Assembly (NCBI GenBank): GCA_026120035.1
Contig: JALRME010000075.1
Location: forward strand, 1 to 64,000
Length of the DNA stretch: 64,000 nucleotides
Source of the DNA: Coleophoma eucalyptorum
Lineage: Eukaryota > Ascomycota > Leotiomycetes > Helotiales > Dermateaceae
Reading direction: 5' to 3'
Made by a program: the position numbers and the translations under genes. This document shows, in pieces, positions 33,160-44,659 of this stretch. Below the pieces are notes generated by a model. The model ran no database searches and was not told the DNA's origin. It saw nothing but the letters and a program-made list of their open reading frames with translations. Every line of letters starts with the position of its first letter. The stretch's first letter is position 1.

Positions 33160-33775
33160 TATAACACCGAGGAATTAATACTTTGGAGCTATAAATACGA
33201 TACCTAGGAATTGATACTAAGGAATTAATACTACAAGGTTATAATACTAAGGAATTAATACTATAGAGCCATAGATACCATACCTAGAAATTGATATTAT
33301 AGAGCTATAGATACAATACCTAGAAATTGACCCTGTAGAGCCATGTATACGATACCTAGGAATTAATACTACGGAATTATATATATTATAGGTAATATAC
33401 TCTACGACGCACGGTATAAAATTAATACCAAAGGGTTATGGAACCGAGGAATTAACACTACAGAGCTATGAATACGCCACCTGGGAATTGATACCAAGGA
33501 ATTGACACCACAGAGCCATGGCTGTGACGCCTGTGAATTGACTTTACAGAGTCATGGATACGACACCTGGGAATTGACACCAAGAAATTGACACCACAGA
33601 ATCGTGACACCGAATTGACATGATAGAGCTATGCATGCGATACCTGGGAATTGATACCATGGAATTATATATGTTATCGGTAACATACTGTGCGGCGCAC
33701 GGTATAAACTTGACACTACACCGAGGACCAGACAGTACAGAGCTATGGCATAGATCGACACCTGGGAATGGGGGG
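33160..33775. repeat. Degenerate minisatellite (~45-50 base unit)
   Basis: About twelve diverged copies of a unit built from GAATTGATAC, ACTATAGAGC and CATGGATACGATACCTAG. An embedded longer word, TATAGGTAATATACT...GGCGCACGGTATAAA-like, occurs at about 33373-33425 and again at 33661-33712, so the array has a higher-order period near 288 bases. The unit grows richer in C/G toward the right, as if mutated unevenly. Non-coding. Confidence 0.75.
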
Positions 33776-34685
33776 TCTTATCTCGCTTAAAGGAGGGGCC
33801 TATTCTCAGATTTATTATGTTAGCTACCGCTAAGGTTCCCGGGAACACTGTACATTCACCAGATCCGACAGAGAATGCTGTTCTCGGTAAATATTGATTT
33901 GGCGAGTAAGTTAGACATACTTGACTTTTATACTAGTCCACCCCAAATCTAAGAAAACCAGTAGTATCAAAGATTAAGCTGTGGTAGTAGTCAATAACAC
34001 AACTAGCAACCGATTACAAACGTAAAGGTGTCTAGGTATATATTAGAACTTCAGCCGAACCTCCCGAGGCAAGGATAGTGAGCTGAATTTACGGACGTAC
34101 GCATTTGCATACACTTATTAACACATATTACTTACGGACGTAAAATTCTACTACTACAGTACGAATGTTCATACCTATCAATACAGTAAGGACGTACATA
34201 CTCATTTACAGTCTATATGAGCTGAATAGCAGCCAAAATAGAGATTAAATCGATCTGCATGCCCTCGGCTTAGCTTCCTAATAAATTGATGTCCTCTCAT
34301 CCCTAAGGCGACAGAAAATCTTGGTTGATTACTGATCCCCATCATCTCGTAACAACGCTTTTTACACGCTTCCAGTGGTAAAGCCTGCAGCCTATTGGAA
34401 TACATGCCGAGGAACAAGGCTAATTAATTGTCTATGTGAGTAGATTATTAACACTACAATTATGACGTTCAGATATTGCTCTTTTGCTGTATGCGCATGG
34501 ATTATGTGCGTTAAGTTTTGCAGTGGTATGATGTAGTTCTGAAAATTCAAGCACTAAAATGGATTATATCATGGCATCGTTAGGCTTGCCCTCAAGTTCT
34601 TCTCTCTCATCAGCAAAGCAAATTCCATCTATCTCATCCTTACTTTCACATATCATCTATTCTAGAGTCAAATATCTCTTTAGCA
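33776..34685. other. Gap and promoter of MDR oxidoreductase
   Basis: AT-rich. Around 34090-34200 the words GGACGTA, ATACATATT and GGACGTAC recur, possibly a small repeat. No gene was recognised. An ORF from 34559 overlaps the next gene's exon 1 in a wrong frame. Confidence 0.45.
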
Positions 34686-35837
34686 ATGCAAGCAATTGGC
34701 GTAACACAGTACGGACCTCCCTCCAATCTCCAGACACGTCAAGTTCCCCTCCCCAGCCAGCCCGAAGGCCGGGATCTACTCGTTCAGTACGCCCTCTTCC
34801 ATGAGTCCCTCCAAAACCTGTTCTAACCTTCTACTCAGGATCAAAGCCATCTCTGTCAACCCAATTGACACGAAGATCCGCGCGGGTAAATATGACGACG
34901 CCCCAGACTACTACGACCACGTCCCTCGCCCATTTCACATCATCGCTCCTGAAGGCGCTGGAGTCGTAATCTCTGTCGGTCCCAATGTGCAGTACTTCCA
35001 GCCTGGAGACCCGGTCTTTTTCGCAACGATACCCACACGCCAAGGCGGAGCCGCCGAGTATGAGCTCATGGACGAACGCACTGTAGGGCACAAGCCAAAG
35101 TCCCTCGACTTTGTGGAAGCGTCGGTTTTGCCTCTTACCTTCGGCACCGCATGGGAAATGGCAGAGATGCTAGCTATCCAGGAGGGTGAGCAGGCCGGAA
35201 TCCTGATTATCAACGGCGCTGGTGGGGTTGGGTCTGTAGCCACGCAGCTTGCCCGTTATGTATATCGACTGCCGGTGGTGGTGGCCACGGCATCGAGGCC
35301 AGAAACCAAGGAGTGGGTGAAGAAAAACGGCGCCACGCATATTATTGATCATCGGCAGGATTTGAAGGCGCAGATTGATAAGTTGGGGTTGGATGTACCG
35401 GTCAAGTAAGCGTGACGAAGATTTCCTTGGAGGCAAGCTGACAGTTGGTGTTTAGGTATATCTTCATTCTGTCATCGACAGAACAGTATCTCTCCGTAGC
35501 AGCGGATATTTGCGAGCCGCTGGGAAAAATTTGCTCCATTGTACAGTCGTCGGTAAATTTCTACGGGACACAGTTCCTGTCGAAGTCGTTGACTTTCGCC
35601 TGGTGCTGGCTAGGGACTAGGCAGTATCATCATCATGACAGAGAAGCGCAACATGCGATGATGGAGAAGTTGTCGAAATATATAGATGAGGGCAAAATTC
35701 ATTGCACGTTGACGAAGCGGCTCAGATTGACAGCCGCAGGACTAAGGACGGCTCACGAGTTGATTGAGTCGAAGCAGACGATTGGAAAGATTGGCCTGGG
35801 TGTGGATGAGGACGGTGAATGCAAGCCATTTGCTTGA
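34686..35837 (+). CDS. Medium-chain dehydrogenase/reductase, zinc-free quinone/enoyl reductase type
   Basis: An NADPH-dependent MDR enzyme of the ZADH/quinone-oxidoreductase group, predicted to reduce quinones or activated C=C bonds. Three exons (34686-34786, 34839-35405, 35456-35837) join in phase to give 349 residues, the usual size. The N-terminus is MQAIGVTQYGPPSNLQ. After the first intron comes VQIKAISVNPIDTKIRAG, a strong family signature. Then come PEGAGVVISVGPNV, GGAAEY, LPLTFGTAWEM, the cofactor motif INGAGGVGSVATQLAR, and DHRQDL. The zinc-loop cysteines of true alcohol dehydrogenases are absent. It stands alone between repeats, and no cluster role is evident. Confidence 0.92.
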
Positions 35838-36208
35838 CCGAGGAGATGATCATCCAATGAAATTTTAATAGGAAGACCTTGATGTAAATTTTTATTGATT
35901 AATTTCAATTTCCGTCTTTAAACCTGAGCAGCAGCTGCTATAATTCTGCTCAGCTCCGGCTCAGCCACCCCACCTGAAGACCCCGCGCAGGCTTGGTTGT
36001 GACTAAGCAATTGCCGAGTGTCTTGCTATATGATTCAATCTTCTGGGTTCTTTTATATTGAATTTGCCAAGTTTTGACGGTAGGCCTAAACCTGATATAA
36101 CGACTATATAACGTATATGTAGAGCGAATGTGCCAAACAAGCGAATATGCCAAATTTTCGCGATAGTCCTACCTTTCTATAAAACATACTATTTTTATAC
36201 GAGTAAAT
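35838..36208. other. Intergenic, AT-rich
   Basis: No gene was seen. Near 36065 and 36150 related words TTTGCCAAGTTTTG and ATGCCAAATTTTCG occur and may be the decayed end of the adjoining pogo element. Confidence 0.4.
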
Positions 36209-36531
36209 ATGCTAGAAGCGGATCATGAAAGGAGCTTATTCTTAACTATGTAGGCTATCCAAAAAGAATCCCCCAAACTAAGCTATCGAGCTGCTTCTAG
36301 AATCCATTCTGTAGATCGCCGTAAATAGCCCGCCGTTTACATAGCTTGAAAGGACGACGCGATGTTCCAGCCAATTCACGGAAATTAACTGACCTAGAGG
36401 AGCTAGTACTTGTAAACCATATTTTCGACCTTGCTACCAGAGGATTTCCTCCTCGAGTGTCTATTGTAGAAGATATAGCGAATCGACTACTTTCCATACG
36501 CGGAACTGAATATATGCTGCGCATAGTACTT
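36209..36531 (+). pseudogene. Pogo/Fot1 transposase relic, N-terminal DNA-binding part
   Basis: Translation gives a typical start (MLEADHERSLFLTM, stop, AIQKESPKLSYRAAS), followed after stops and a frame change by SRKLTDLEELVLVNHIFDL and RGFPPRVSIVEDIANRLLS. These are the psq-type and CENP-B-type helix-turn-helix domains of pogo transposases. No catalytic part follows. Confidence 0.75.
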
Positions 36532-36856
36532 CATGTACCGGTAAACATACTGCCACTAGGCTTATCCCGCATGTTGTCCTTATCTAGTCGTTAACTCCCA
36601 CTAGATCCACTTGTTCTATCCAATATCATAACTGCAATTACAATTGGGGGGATCCACGTGGAAATCAATAGTGGGATACAACACTGGTGGCGGTAACGTT
36701 ACGGTAGATAATTACCGAACAATTTGCACTAGACGTGCTAAGCTAGGGCATAAATATCGGGACAAGGTCGTATGAGCTTGAAGTTCAATTTTCTATACGG
36801 TACAGAAGACATTGCGCTTATTGAAACTGGTTCCATGCTCAACTCTACCACATTCT
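36532..36856. other. Promoter region of the Gfo/Idh/MocA gene
   Basis: No coding sequence was recognised. A palindromic GGATCCACGTGG lies near 36650 and CGGTAACGTTACGGT near 36689. Both are candidate regulatory sites without further support. Confidence 0.4.
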
Positions 36857-38507
36857 ATGATGGCACCACATTCAGACTTTGATAAAGTTGTCCAAGACAT
36901 CGTCCGCTTACCCGCTCCTGGAAGACCACTATTCTCGAAGTCACCCCCTCGTCTGCTCATTATCGGAGCTGGGAATCGAGGAAAAGTTTACGCTGCTGCT
37001 ATTCGAGAGTCTACCAACGGAATATGCGTTGGTGTTGTAGAGCCCATTGCTGAAGTGCGCCGACAATTTGGGCGAAACAACATTTGGGGAGAGTATGAAC
37101 CGTCAGACGGTCAGGAGTTTGAGGATTGGAATGACTTCATCTCGTGGGAAGAAGAGCGGAGGAGAAAATCAGCATTAGGAGAGAATGTTCCAGAACCTAT
37201 AGATGGAATATTTATTTGTGTCCAAGATCGGATGCATAAGGATGTTATTCTTGGATTAGCTCCGTTGGGCATACATATAATGTGTGAGAAACCCTTGGCA
37301 ACCAGCTTGAAGGATTGTGTATCCATATATAGATCTTTGGCGCCGTCGCAGCTTTTCTCAATTGGGCATGTCCTCAGATATACCCCTCACAATATTTTGT
37401 TACGGAAGCTGCTTCTGGAAGACAAAGTGATAGGTGAAATCATGTCTATCAATCATACTGAGCCTGTAGGATGGTGGCATTTTGCACACAGTTATGTCAG
37501 GTTAGTCTCAAGGCTCTTGAAATCTCGAAATAACTAACAAAGGTAGAGGGAATTGGCGGAAGGAGTCAACATCTGCACCATCCTTACTTGCAAAATCATG
37601 CCATGACATGGACATACTCCTCTGGCTCCTTTGCTCTCCTCCTCCAGGGTCATCAAAGCCCGCACATCTCCCAAGTACAATAAGTTCTTCTGGTGCGTTG
37701 AATTATTTCAAAAAAAACCGAAAACCTAAAGCTGCAGGAAATGCTACGAACTGCCTCTCGTGCAATTACGAAGAAACCTGTAAATTTTCCGCGAAGAAAA
37801 TTTATCTCGGACCTGAGACGAAACCACAGGTCAATAACAAAATTGCTGTTGTTTTGCCAGAAATTGAGGATTGTATTGCAAGGGCCGGCCAGGAAGCTGG
37901 TAACAAGGCGCTGCTGGCGAAATTGGGAGAGGATTACGACGACAATACACCTGTTACGGAGATTAGCAAGAGAGGTTGGTATGGGCGTTGTGTGTACGAA
38001 TCGGATAATGACGTCTGTGATGACCAAATAGTGACATTAACTTGGGACGACGCACCCATTTCCGGGGAGGGTGAAACTAGTTTCGAGGCAATAACAGGGA
38101 GAGGAGGCAAAATTGCGACATTGCATATGGTGGCTTTGACGCAGAAGATATGTGAGCGTTATACCAACATCTATGGAACAGAAGGCGAGATATACAGCGA
38201 TAGCTCTTCCATTGTTGTACAAAATTTCAACACGAGAGAGACAAAGACATACTATCCTTACGTTGAAGATGGCGGTGGCCACGGTGATGGGGATAAAGGA
38301 CTAGCAAGGCAGTTTGTTCTCGCGATTGATCGGATCAAAAATTACGATGAGAAAGTCGCAAATGCTCAGAATAAGTATATAGGTTGTTCACTCAAAGAAG
38401 TGATCCGAAGTCACGCTATGGTGTTTGCTGCTGAGGAGGCGAGGCAGAAGAGGACGGTTGTTGACTTTCCAACTTGGTGGGAAACGGAGGTAGAGCAAAG
38501 GCTTTGA
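36857..38507 (+). CDS. Gfo/Idh/MocA-family NAD(P)-dependent oxidoreductase
   Basis: Two exons (36857-37500 and 37547-38507) join in phase at HSYVR|GNWRKE, giving about 534 residues. The Rossmann motif is LIIGAGNRGKVYAAAIRE. The family signature CEKPLATSLKDC (the Lys-Pro dyad) is near 37295, followed by GHVLRYTPHNILLRKLL and EPVGWWHFAHSYV. The C-terminal substrate domain contains RGGKIATLHMVALT and TEGEIYSDSS. Compared with ~350-residue family members it carries an insert of about 100 residues with a Cys-rich stretch (NCLSCNYEETCKF), which is common in fungal GAL80-like/oxidoreductase members. It probably acts on a sugar or inositol-like substrate; the exact one is unknown. Confidence 0.92.
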
Positions 38508-38813
38508 AAAAGGATAGACATTTAATAATTCCTCTTTTCAAAAGTAGGTGCTTTGTATTAGATCTAGATATAGAAATTTCGTTGTGTCTTTACAACTTCA
38601 TGACAGGAGCGAAGAAGCGGGAATCAACCCAGAAGGAGGGAGCCACAACTGCTAAATTGCTGTTTGTACCGCAGCCGGCCAGCATACTATGGCTTCCATA
38701 GTTCCAGTGTTTTCCGGCTCATTGGGTGAGAATCAAATAATCGATCTCACTGAAGACGCCATAAAAATGATCAGTCTCGTCAAAATCCTCGAGTCCAGCT
38801 GGAAGGCAACCAG
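38508..38813. other. Short intergenic gap
   Basis: 3' flank of the oxidoreductase gene leading into a TF relic. No distinct feature was seen. Confidence 0.4.
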
Positions 38814-39185
38814 TTGATAATCCAACACTTCGAGGCTTTTGTAACTCGCAGCTATACAGCCAAGATCGACGCGCTTAGTATTCTTCCAAGCCTGGCTCAA
38901 TTACACGTTGTGGAAGCATTGTTTGCGAACATAGAGGTACTAGGTCTATCTGATGATGAAATGGACCACGAAGCCTTGTCACACTTCAACAGCCTCCTGG
39001 GCCCATTCCCAGTGCACCTCCAATATACCGAGCAAAAATTTTCAAAGCATCTCACGGCACTTCAGCCAACTGCCCTATAGTCTGTGGTTAACCATCACCC
39101 ATGGATTAATCTGCTTCGAATGCCAACGATGCGCGATAATATCTTCCGAGGGCGAGGGCATTTCTGGCCTGCCTATGTAATTGAT
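38814..39185 (+). pseudogene. DUF3425 (bZIP-regulator C-terminal) relic
   Basis: Reads LAQLHVVEALFANIEVLGL, then DHEALSHFNSLLGPFPVHLQ, then LQPTAL-stop-SVVNHHPWINLLRMPTMRDN. This is the C-terminal DUF3425 region of fungal bZIP-type proteins (consensus HPWID...PMRDNL). A TAG at 39078-39080 replaces a probable CAG (Gln), a CpA-to-TpA change typical of RIP. The bZIP part is missing. Confidence 0.65.
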
Positions 39186-41802
39186 ATTATATTGGTTAGA
39201 TTGGTATTCTAGCGAACCAAAATATACATGTTTACTTTTCTTGTCTTCTCATTCATAAGAAATCAGAGCTCCCTGCATACATCTAGAATTTAACTTGTTA
39301 TGTCTATGGAACTATCTCACCACCCTCTCTTCCCTCTTCCCTCTTCCCTCTTCCCTCTTCTTTCTTCATCAATCATCAAGTTCCTCTTGCTCTAGTTTCT
39401 ATGTCCCAAAGATGTAGTTGAGAGAATGAAGCTTGAAAAACGCGATTGTGTGAATCCCTTCTATGCGCTACCCCATCCATGAGAAGATATGCCACTTCTC
39501 ACTACCCATAAAACTTTCTATTTATTAGATCACTGATATTTATCTAAATTCTATTCTCTTTGCCTTTTTCTTTATGCTCAGAGCCCTATCCTGTATCCTA
39601 TTGACCTAGGTTACTATCCTACCTAATCCTATCTTTATCTCCATACTTATATGCTCAAATATACTTAGCTAGGTACACAATCGTAGGTCTGATCCTACCT
39701 AGAAACAAATTCTTATCTATAATATATTTCATAAGTACTTATAGCTTGGAAACCAAACCTCCTATAGAACACACACCTTGTTCTTTAGATTATATTGTAA
39801 TATATAACTTTCTAGCTTACCTTTCGCCGCAAACTCAAATACTTATTTCAAGATCTGAGATATAGTACTATACCCTTGCTGTACGGAGTTCGTATACAGA
39901 TCTTAGGGAGAGAGATATATATATATATATAAGGGACCCTGTTAATTTATTATAAATAAAAGGACCCTAAGCTAGAATAGAGGAAACATACCTATATGTC
40001 CTTGTTTTTATATATTACTATAGCACTTCGCGTCTTCTACCACTCCCAAACTCCCCTCTCTCTTATCTTTGATTATAGGCAATCTTATTAGCTCCGGATC
40101 CTCCCTATTCAAATCACCTTCATACCTCTCTATGCCCGACAGGAAACAAAAGTCGCAACCTCCCTACTATTTGTCTCTGTCAATTTAGCAATTGCTCTCT
40201 CAGTCGGATCCCCAAATACGCCTATTTTGAATCCGGTAATATTCGCTTCGTATACACTTAGATCAAGGCAACCCGGAGTGAGAGCCGTGATTTAGGTCGA
40301 GTTTCTGAAGTAGTGCCACTAGAAGACAAATATAAGGTCCTAGTCTAAGGGTGTATGTAATTATGATTCTAAGGTAGAATTTGGGCTACGTAGTAACGGC
40401 GACGATATGAGTCGGAATGTGTATTATAGTAACTTTATTACCAATAATCGTCTGAAAGGCAGCTTCCCATATAGGGAAGCTGACTATGCCGCTCGCATGA
40501 CGAAGGGAACAGTTGACGCGAATTTCGCTACGGTTCGAGCTCACTAAGGAAGTCAGATATCTAAGCAAGATCATCCCGAAAGCTCCAATGCCACTTTGAG
40601 CAGACAATTTTGTTATCATTCTTGACATCCGTCACAGAAGCAGGAGTCTGGAAACTCGATCTAGTTCTAACCCTAATCCAAACACCAAGGGCACGTGATA
40701 AGAATCGTCTGGTTATTTAGTAGTAGGAGATCGTATTTTAGCTTTTTCCATCCTATTTGTAGGAGTCAGGGAGTTATAAAAACCAACTCCTCGACTCTTG
40801 ATAAGTGAGATCAACCTGTTGTATAAGAAATCATCGTTCTCAAATTGAAAAGAGGTTCGTACTTAACTTCAACCATCTATCTCTTACCTATATTTAAGAT
40901 TAACTAGTTACGTACTTTTACAATCCCCTTAATTACCTACTTATCCTATAGCTATACTATAGAAGGTGCTCTGCCTCAGCCCCGGCACTAAAAAAGTCTG
41001 CGGAATGCCCTTGTGCCACAAGACGCAATACTATGTTCTGATTCACACGGTCGTTGGTGCGTTGATTTAATGGCGATAGGGCGCGGAAAGGAGTTTGATT
41101 TAAGCTTAATCAAACCAAATCGTATCCAAATCGTACTCGGGTTATAGAACAAGCTTATTGCACAATCTGGTGGTGGATTCCTCTGTCTGTGCGTGTCAGA
41201 TTGATAACATTGAACCTTTTTGGACCTGCTACCCCTGCCAAGTGCCAGCACGTGCCCTATATTTTGAGGTTTGCCAAGATGCAACCCGGGCCATCCTCCC
41301 AGAAGAGAAGGTTAACCTTGTTTAAATGCTCAAAGCACCCATTGATAGTCACTCCTTTGGGTTTCCCTGTCATGAATACGAGGAAATCTCACGGATAAAG
41401 TTGTGCCCAACCCGTGACAACCTATGGGACTCCAAATTCAAATCAATGCAATTAACTTCTTGTAAGTACTTTAGAATAAACAAGACAAGGGTACAACGGA
41501 GATTTAACTCCTAGAACGAACCCGAGAATATCTTGACTGAATCCGAAGGTAGTTAGAATTGGGCCATCAATTTTAATAACGCTGGGCAGTACTTGTACGG
41601 GTCGAGCCTATACGAAGAAGCACTGTGGAATTATGTAAGGCGCATGTACGAGTAACTCTGATGCTATTCAAATAAGAGGAAAGTGTAAGTAGTTGGTCTA
41701 TGACTGTTCGTTCACTCATTAGTTCAGTTATCTTCTCCAACTATTTGCATTTTTAAGGATACTGGACTGGTTACCATCCGTTCATTACCTCCATTTATTA
41801 CC
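39186..41802. other. 2.6-kb AT-rich region without a gene
   Basis: Contains a (TTCCCTC)n microsatellite, a short (TA)n run near 39910 and a few GC-richer scraps. ORFs at 40386-40628, 40988-41284 and 41189-41398 show no family features. Probably decayed repeats plus the pectin lyase promoter at the right end. Confidence 0.55.
39325..39362. repeat. Heptanucleotide microsatellite
   Basis: About five tandem copies of CTTCCCT on the plus strand, followed by an imperfect CTTCTTTCTTC tail. Non-coding. Confidence 0.85.
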
Positions 41803-43024
41803 ATGAGATTCGCCGTTTTCTTTGGAGCGGCTCTTGCGCTCGCTCAGCAAGGTCTAGCTCAGACAGTTGTAGGCGCCGCAGAGGGTTTTGCTGAGGGTGT
41901 CACTGGTGGAGGCTCTGCTTCACCCGTCACACCTAAGACCATCCAGGAGCTCAAAACCTACCTGGAGGATAGCACCGCGCGTGTCATTCTGCTGGACCGC
42001 ACATACGACTTCACTGGCTCCGAGGGCACTGTGACAGAGGAAGGCTGTGCTCCGTGGGGAACTGGCTCTGGCTGCCAAAAGGCCATCAACGCCAACGGCT
42101 GGTGCGGCACGAATCCGAAGGCGAGCGTGACCTATTCCAAAGCAGGAATTAGCACGATTACTGTAGGCTCGAACAAGAGCATTCTGGGCATTGGTAATAA
42201 GGGTATCATTAAGGGCAAAGGTCTACGCTTTATTGATGGTGCCACCAATATCATCGTGCAGAATGTGCATATCACAGACTTGAACCCCCAGTATGTGTGG
42301 GGTGGGGACGCCTTGGTGTTTTCTGGCGCAACCAAAGTCTGGATTGACCACTGTACCACGTCATTAATGGGCCGTCAACACTACGTCTTTGGTCCCAAGA
42401 AAAGCACCGGTATTACTCTCTCAAACAACTACGTTGACGGCCACACTTCATGGTCTTCTGGTTGCGATACTTACCATTACTGGACCATGGAGATGGTTGG
42501 CGAGGGTGACCAAATCTCTATGCACCGTATTTGTACTCCTTTTTCTTCCCTCCATGTTATGCCTTGGCTGCATTCTAGGACGTCTAGTTCTTATATTAAC
42601 TTGGGAATCTGTAGATAATTTCATTGAACACACAGCTGGCCGCGGGCCTGCACTCTCAGGATCGACTCTGCTGCACGCCGTCAATAACATATGGAGCGAT
42701 ATCAAGGGCCACGCAATCGAGGGCGCTGGCGCTGGTCTAGGTCTCTTCGAAGGGAACGTATTCGAGAACGTTGCCGTTGTGGCCGTGCCTGAGTTTACGG
42801 GTCAGATCAACAGCTGCCCGGATACCGCAGCTGCTGAGCAGGTTAAGTCTTTGACCGGTATGGATCGTGTATGCCAAAGCAACATCTTGCAGAGTTCGGG
42901 CACTTTCAACCTCAAAGACACAGGCTTTCTATCCAAATTCAAGGGTCTACCTATGGTGAAATCCAACCAGGCCAAGGTTGCACAAGTCAAGGTCCCTGGA
43001 GCAGCTGGATTTGGGAAGATTTAA
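41803..43024 (+). CDS. Secreted pectin lyase (polysaccharide lyase family 1)
   Basis: An extracellular enzyme that cleaves methyl-esterified pectin by beta-elimination. Two exons (41803-42526 and 42615-43024) join in phase at SMH|NFIEHTAGRGP to give 377 residues, the normal length. The signal peptide is MRFAVFFGAALALAQQGLAQ. The body is a right-handed beta-helix: GSNKSILGIGNKGIIKGKG, NVHITDLNPQYVWGGDA, VWIDHCTTSLMGRQHYVFG (pectin-lyase-type replacement of the calcium ligands), GYHYW-like CDTYHYW, HTAGRGPALSG (catalytic Arg region) and GHAIEGAGAGLGLFEGNVFENV. The gene stands intact and comparatively GC-rich inside an AT-rich repeat region, next to a dead beta-glucosidase. It suggests a plant-associated lifestyle. 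Confidence 0.95.
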
Positions 43025-43333
43025 GTATATTCGTACACGTAATCTTTATTCACTTGCTAACCTCTACTACCTTCTATACATCCTAACGCGAATATAGCCT
43101 TATAGCTATTTAGAGCTATGATTTGTTATGTTAGACAGTAGTGCTACAACCTACATGTAGTATCTGTAGAGAGGTTAGGACCAGTCGAGTACATATTCCT
43201 CTATTCTATGTAATTATTCTAGAAGTATACACACATGTATATACCCATACAATTCATAAGTACCTCTTGCAATGGCTCACTCATGTACAGCCACACCCTA
43301 CCTCGAATTTGATTACTTCGGAATTTCCCTTTG
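43025..43333. other. 3' flank of pectin lyase
   Basis: AT-rich, with no separate feature recognised. Confidence 0.4.
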
Positions 43334-44150
43334 TTACAACAATTTTTCAAAGCCACGTAATTGCCCCAATGGCAGAGCGGTCTCAGAATGATACGCGAAA
43401 TAGAGTTGAGCAACTTGAGGTCCATCAAAATTGCTGGTATTACTAATGGTGGTAGGTAGAGTAATACCAGTGTCCCATGCATCCGTTTTGCCACCAACAG
43501 GTAATTCTCCTATTGGATATCTCGTTTCCAAAACCGACAAGTTGACTTCAATGATCTGAGAGCCCCAGTTTGACGTAAATTAGTATCTGAGAATCTGTAT
43601 CCAAACTCATACTATAGTGTACTATTACAATTGCCCAAGTGCTTGCAGTCTAGGAACACACACTATGTGAAATTGTAATTGGCCGTATAGCATATGCCAG
43701 CAGGATAGTTATGTTTCACTCTTGGGAGTTGCGTATATAAGACGACGGGAAGGATTAAATTATCCATATATGACATCAATGAGAGCTTGGCCCGAGTGTT
43801 CACCTAAAATAGCAGAGTAAATCAGAGCAGTGACATTAGGATACTCATTCAGTTAGTCAAGAGGACGAGCTCCAGTAGTAGTGACTGAAAATGTGGTGTT
43901 GTAGTCGTCAGCGAATTTGTTAACCATTTCATCCTGATCAAGGTTACATAGAACTAATCGGTCGAGTCGTTCACCCCTTGAGGCATTGATAAAGATCAAT
44001 CAGGTATCCACAGCAGCTGCATAACCCTCATAGATAGGTACAGCAGTTGTGCCTGAAGTGCTCGTTAAGCTGTCGTTCATGATCCATGGCATCTGAGTTC
44101 CATTGACAAATTCTTTTTGTTGTAAGGTATCATAAGGACTGATGGTGGAC
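43334..44150 (-). pseudogene. GH3 beta-glucosidase relic
   Basis: Minus-strand translation reads through several stops: TTAVPIYEGYAAAVDT, LIFINASRGERLDR, DQDEMVNKFADDYN, VTTTGARPLD, PNVTALIYSAILGEHSGQ, YEFGYRFSDTN and finally SNFDGPQVAQLYFAYHS and LRGFEKLL. This is the C-terminal domain and fibronectin-III-like tail of a GH3 beta-glucosidase. The catalytic N-terminal half is absent. Stops fall where Cys, Gln/Trp or Asp codons are expected. It is a clear pseudogene, truncated upstream close to the LTR at 44308. Confidence 0.85.
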
Positions 44151-44307
44151 TGCTTAATTGGATGGACGTATACTTTCTAAGAAAGTAGCTTTACTGTGGT
44201 TACAGACCTTGTACGGGATCTTCGCAGGCTAATCCCTAAAATGACTTTCTCTATGTCTGAGAGATTGTTTTGAAGGTCCTCCAGCTTTTTTAGCTCTTAG
44301 AATATAG

Positions 44308-44613
44308 TGTTGGAAGATCGATATACCACCTGCACGTGAGGTAATATCGTTACACCACCTGCATATATTGGTATATCGCTACACCACCTATATGTGCATA
44401 CATTTGGAATATCGCTATACCACTTGCTTGTTCCCGTGTTTGCTCTCCGATACAAACACTACAACTGTATTACTACTGAGGTCGAATCGATACCCAGTAG
44501 GGGTATTTATATGACCTCCATCACACTCACTTAGAAGAATCATCTATATTTTTACCTTACCATTTTGACCTGTCTATTACAGTTGAAATAAGAGGTATAT
44601 AGATCAACCAACA
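44308..44613 (-). mobile_element. Solo LTR, family 1, reverse orientation
   Basis: A 306-base block with TGTTGG and CCAACA ends. It matches the reverse complement of the LTRs at 20749 and 22025 (GACCTCCATCACACTCACTTA; AGTTGAAATAAGAGGTATAT). The flanks TATAG and GATAG agree at four of five positions, a probably mutated target duplication. Confidence 0.85.
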
Positions 44614-44659
44614 GATAGCGTCACCTAAGGCTTATACCAGACGGCTACAGAAGTTATAA

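Noticed and set aside
34559..34804. 81-codon ORF before the MDR oxidoreductase
   Set aside because: It is a wrong-frame reading over exon 1. The correct frame starts at 34686 (MQAIGVTQYG) and splices in phase.
22825..40675. Single TTAGGGTTA-like words (near 22825, 32105, 40668) as possible interstitial telomere repeats
   Set aside because: Each is only one to one and a half units, as expected by chance in AT-rich DNA. No tandem tract is present.
43370..43440. GGCAGAGCGGTC...-like text resembling a tRNA-Ser/Leu start
   Set aside because: It lies inside the readable GH3 beta-glucosidase relic on the minus strand and has no cloverleaf.
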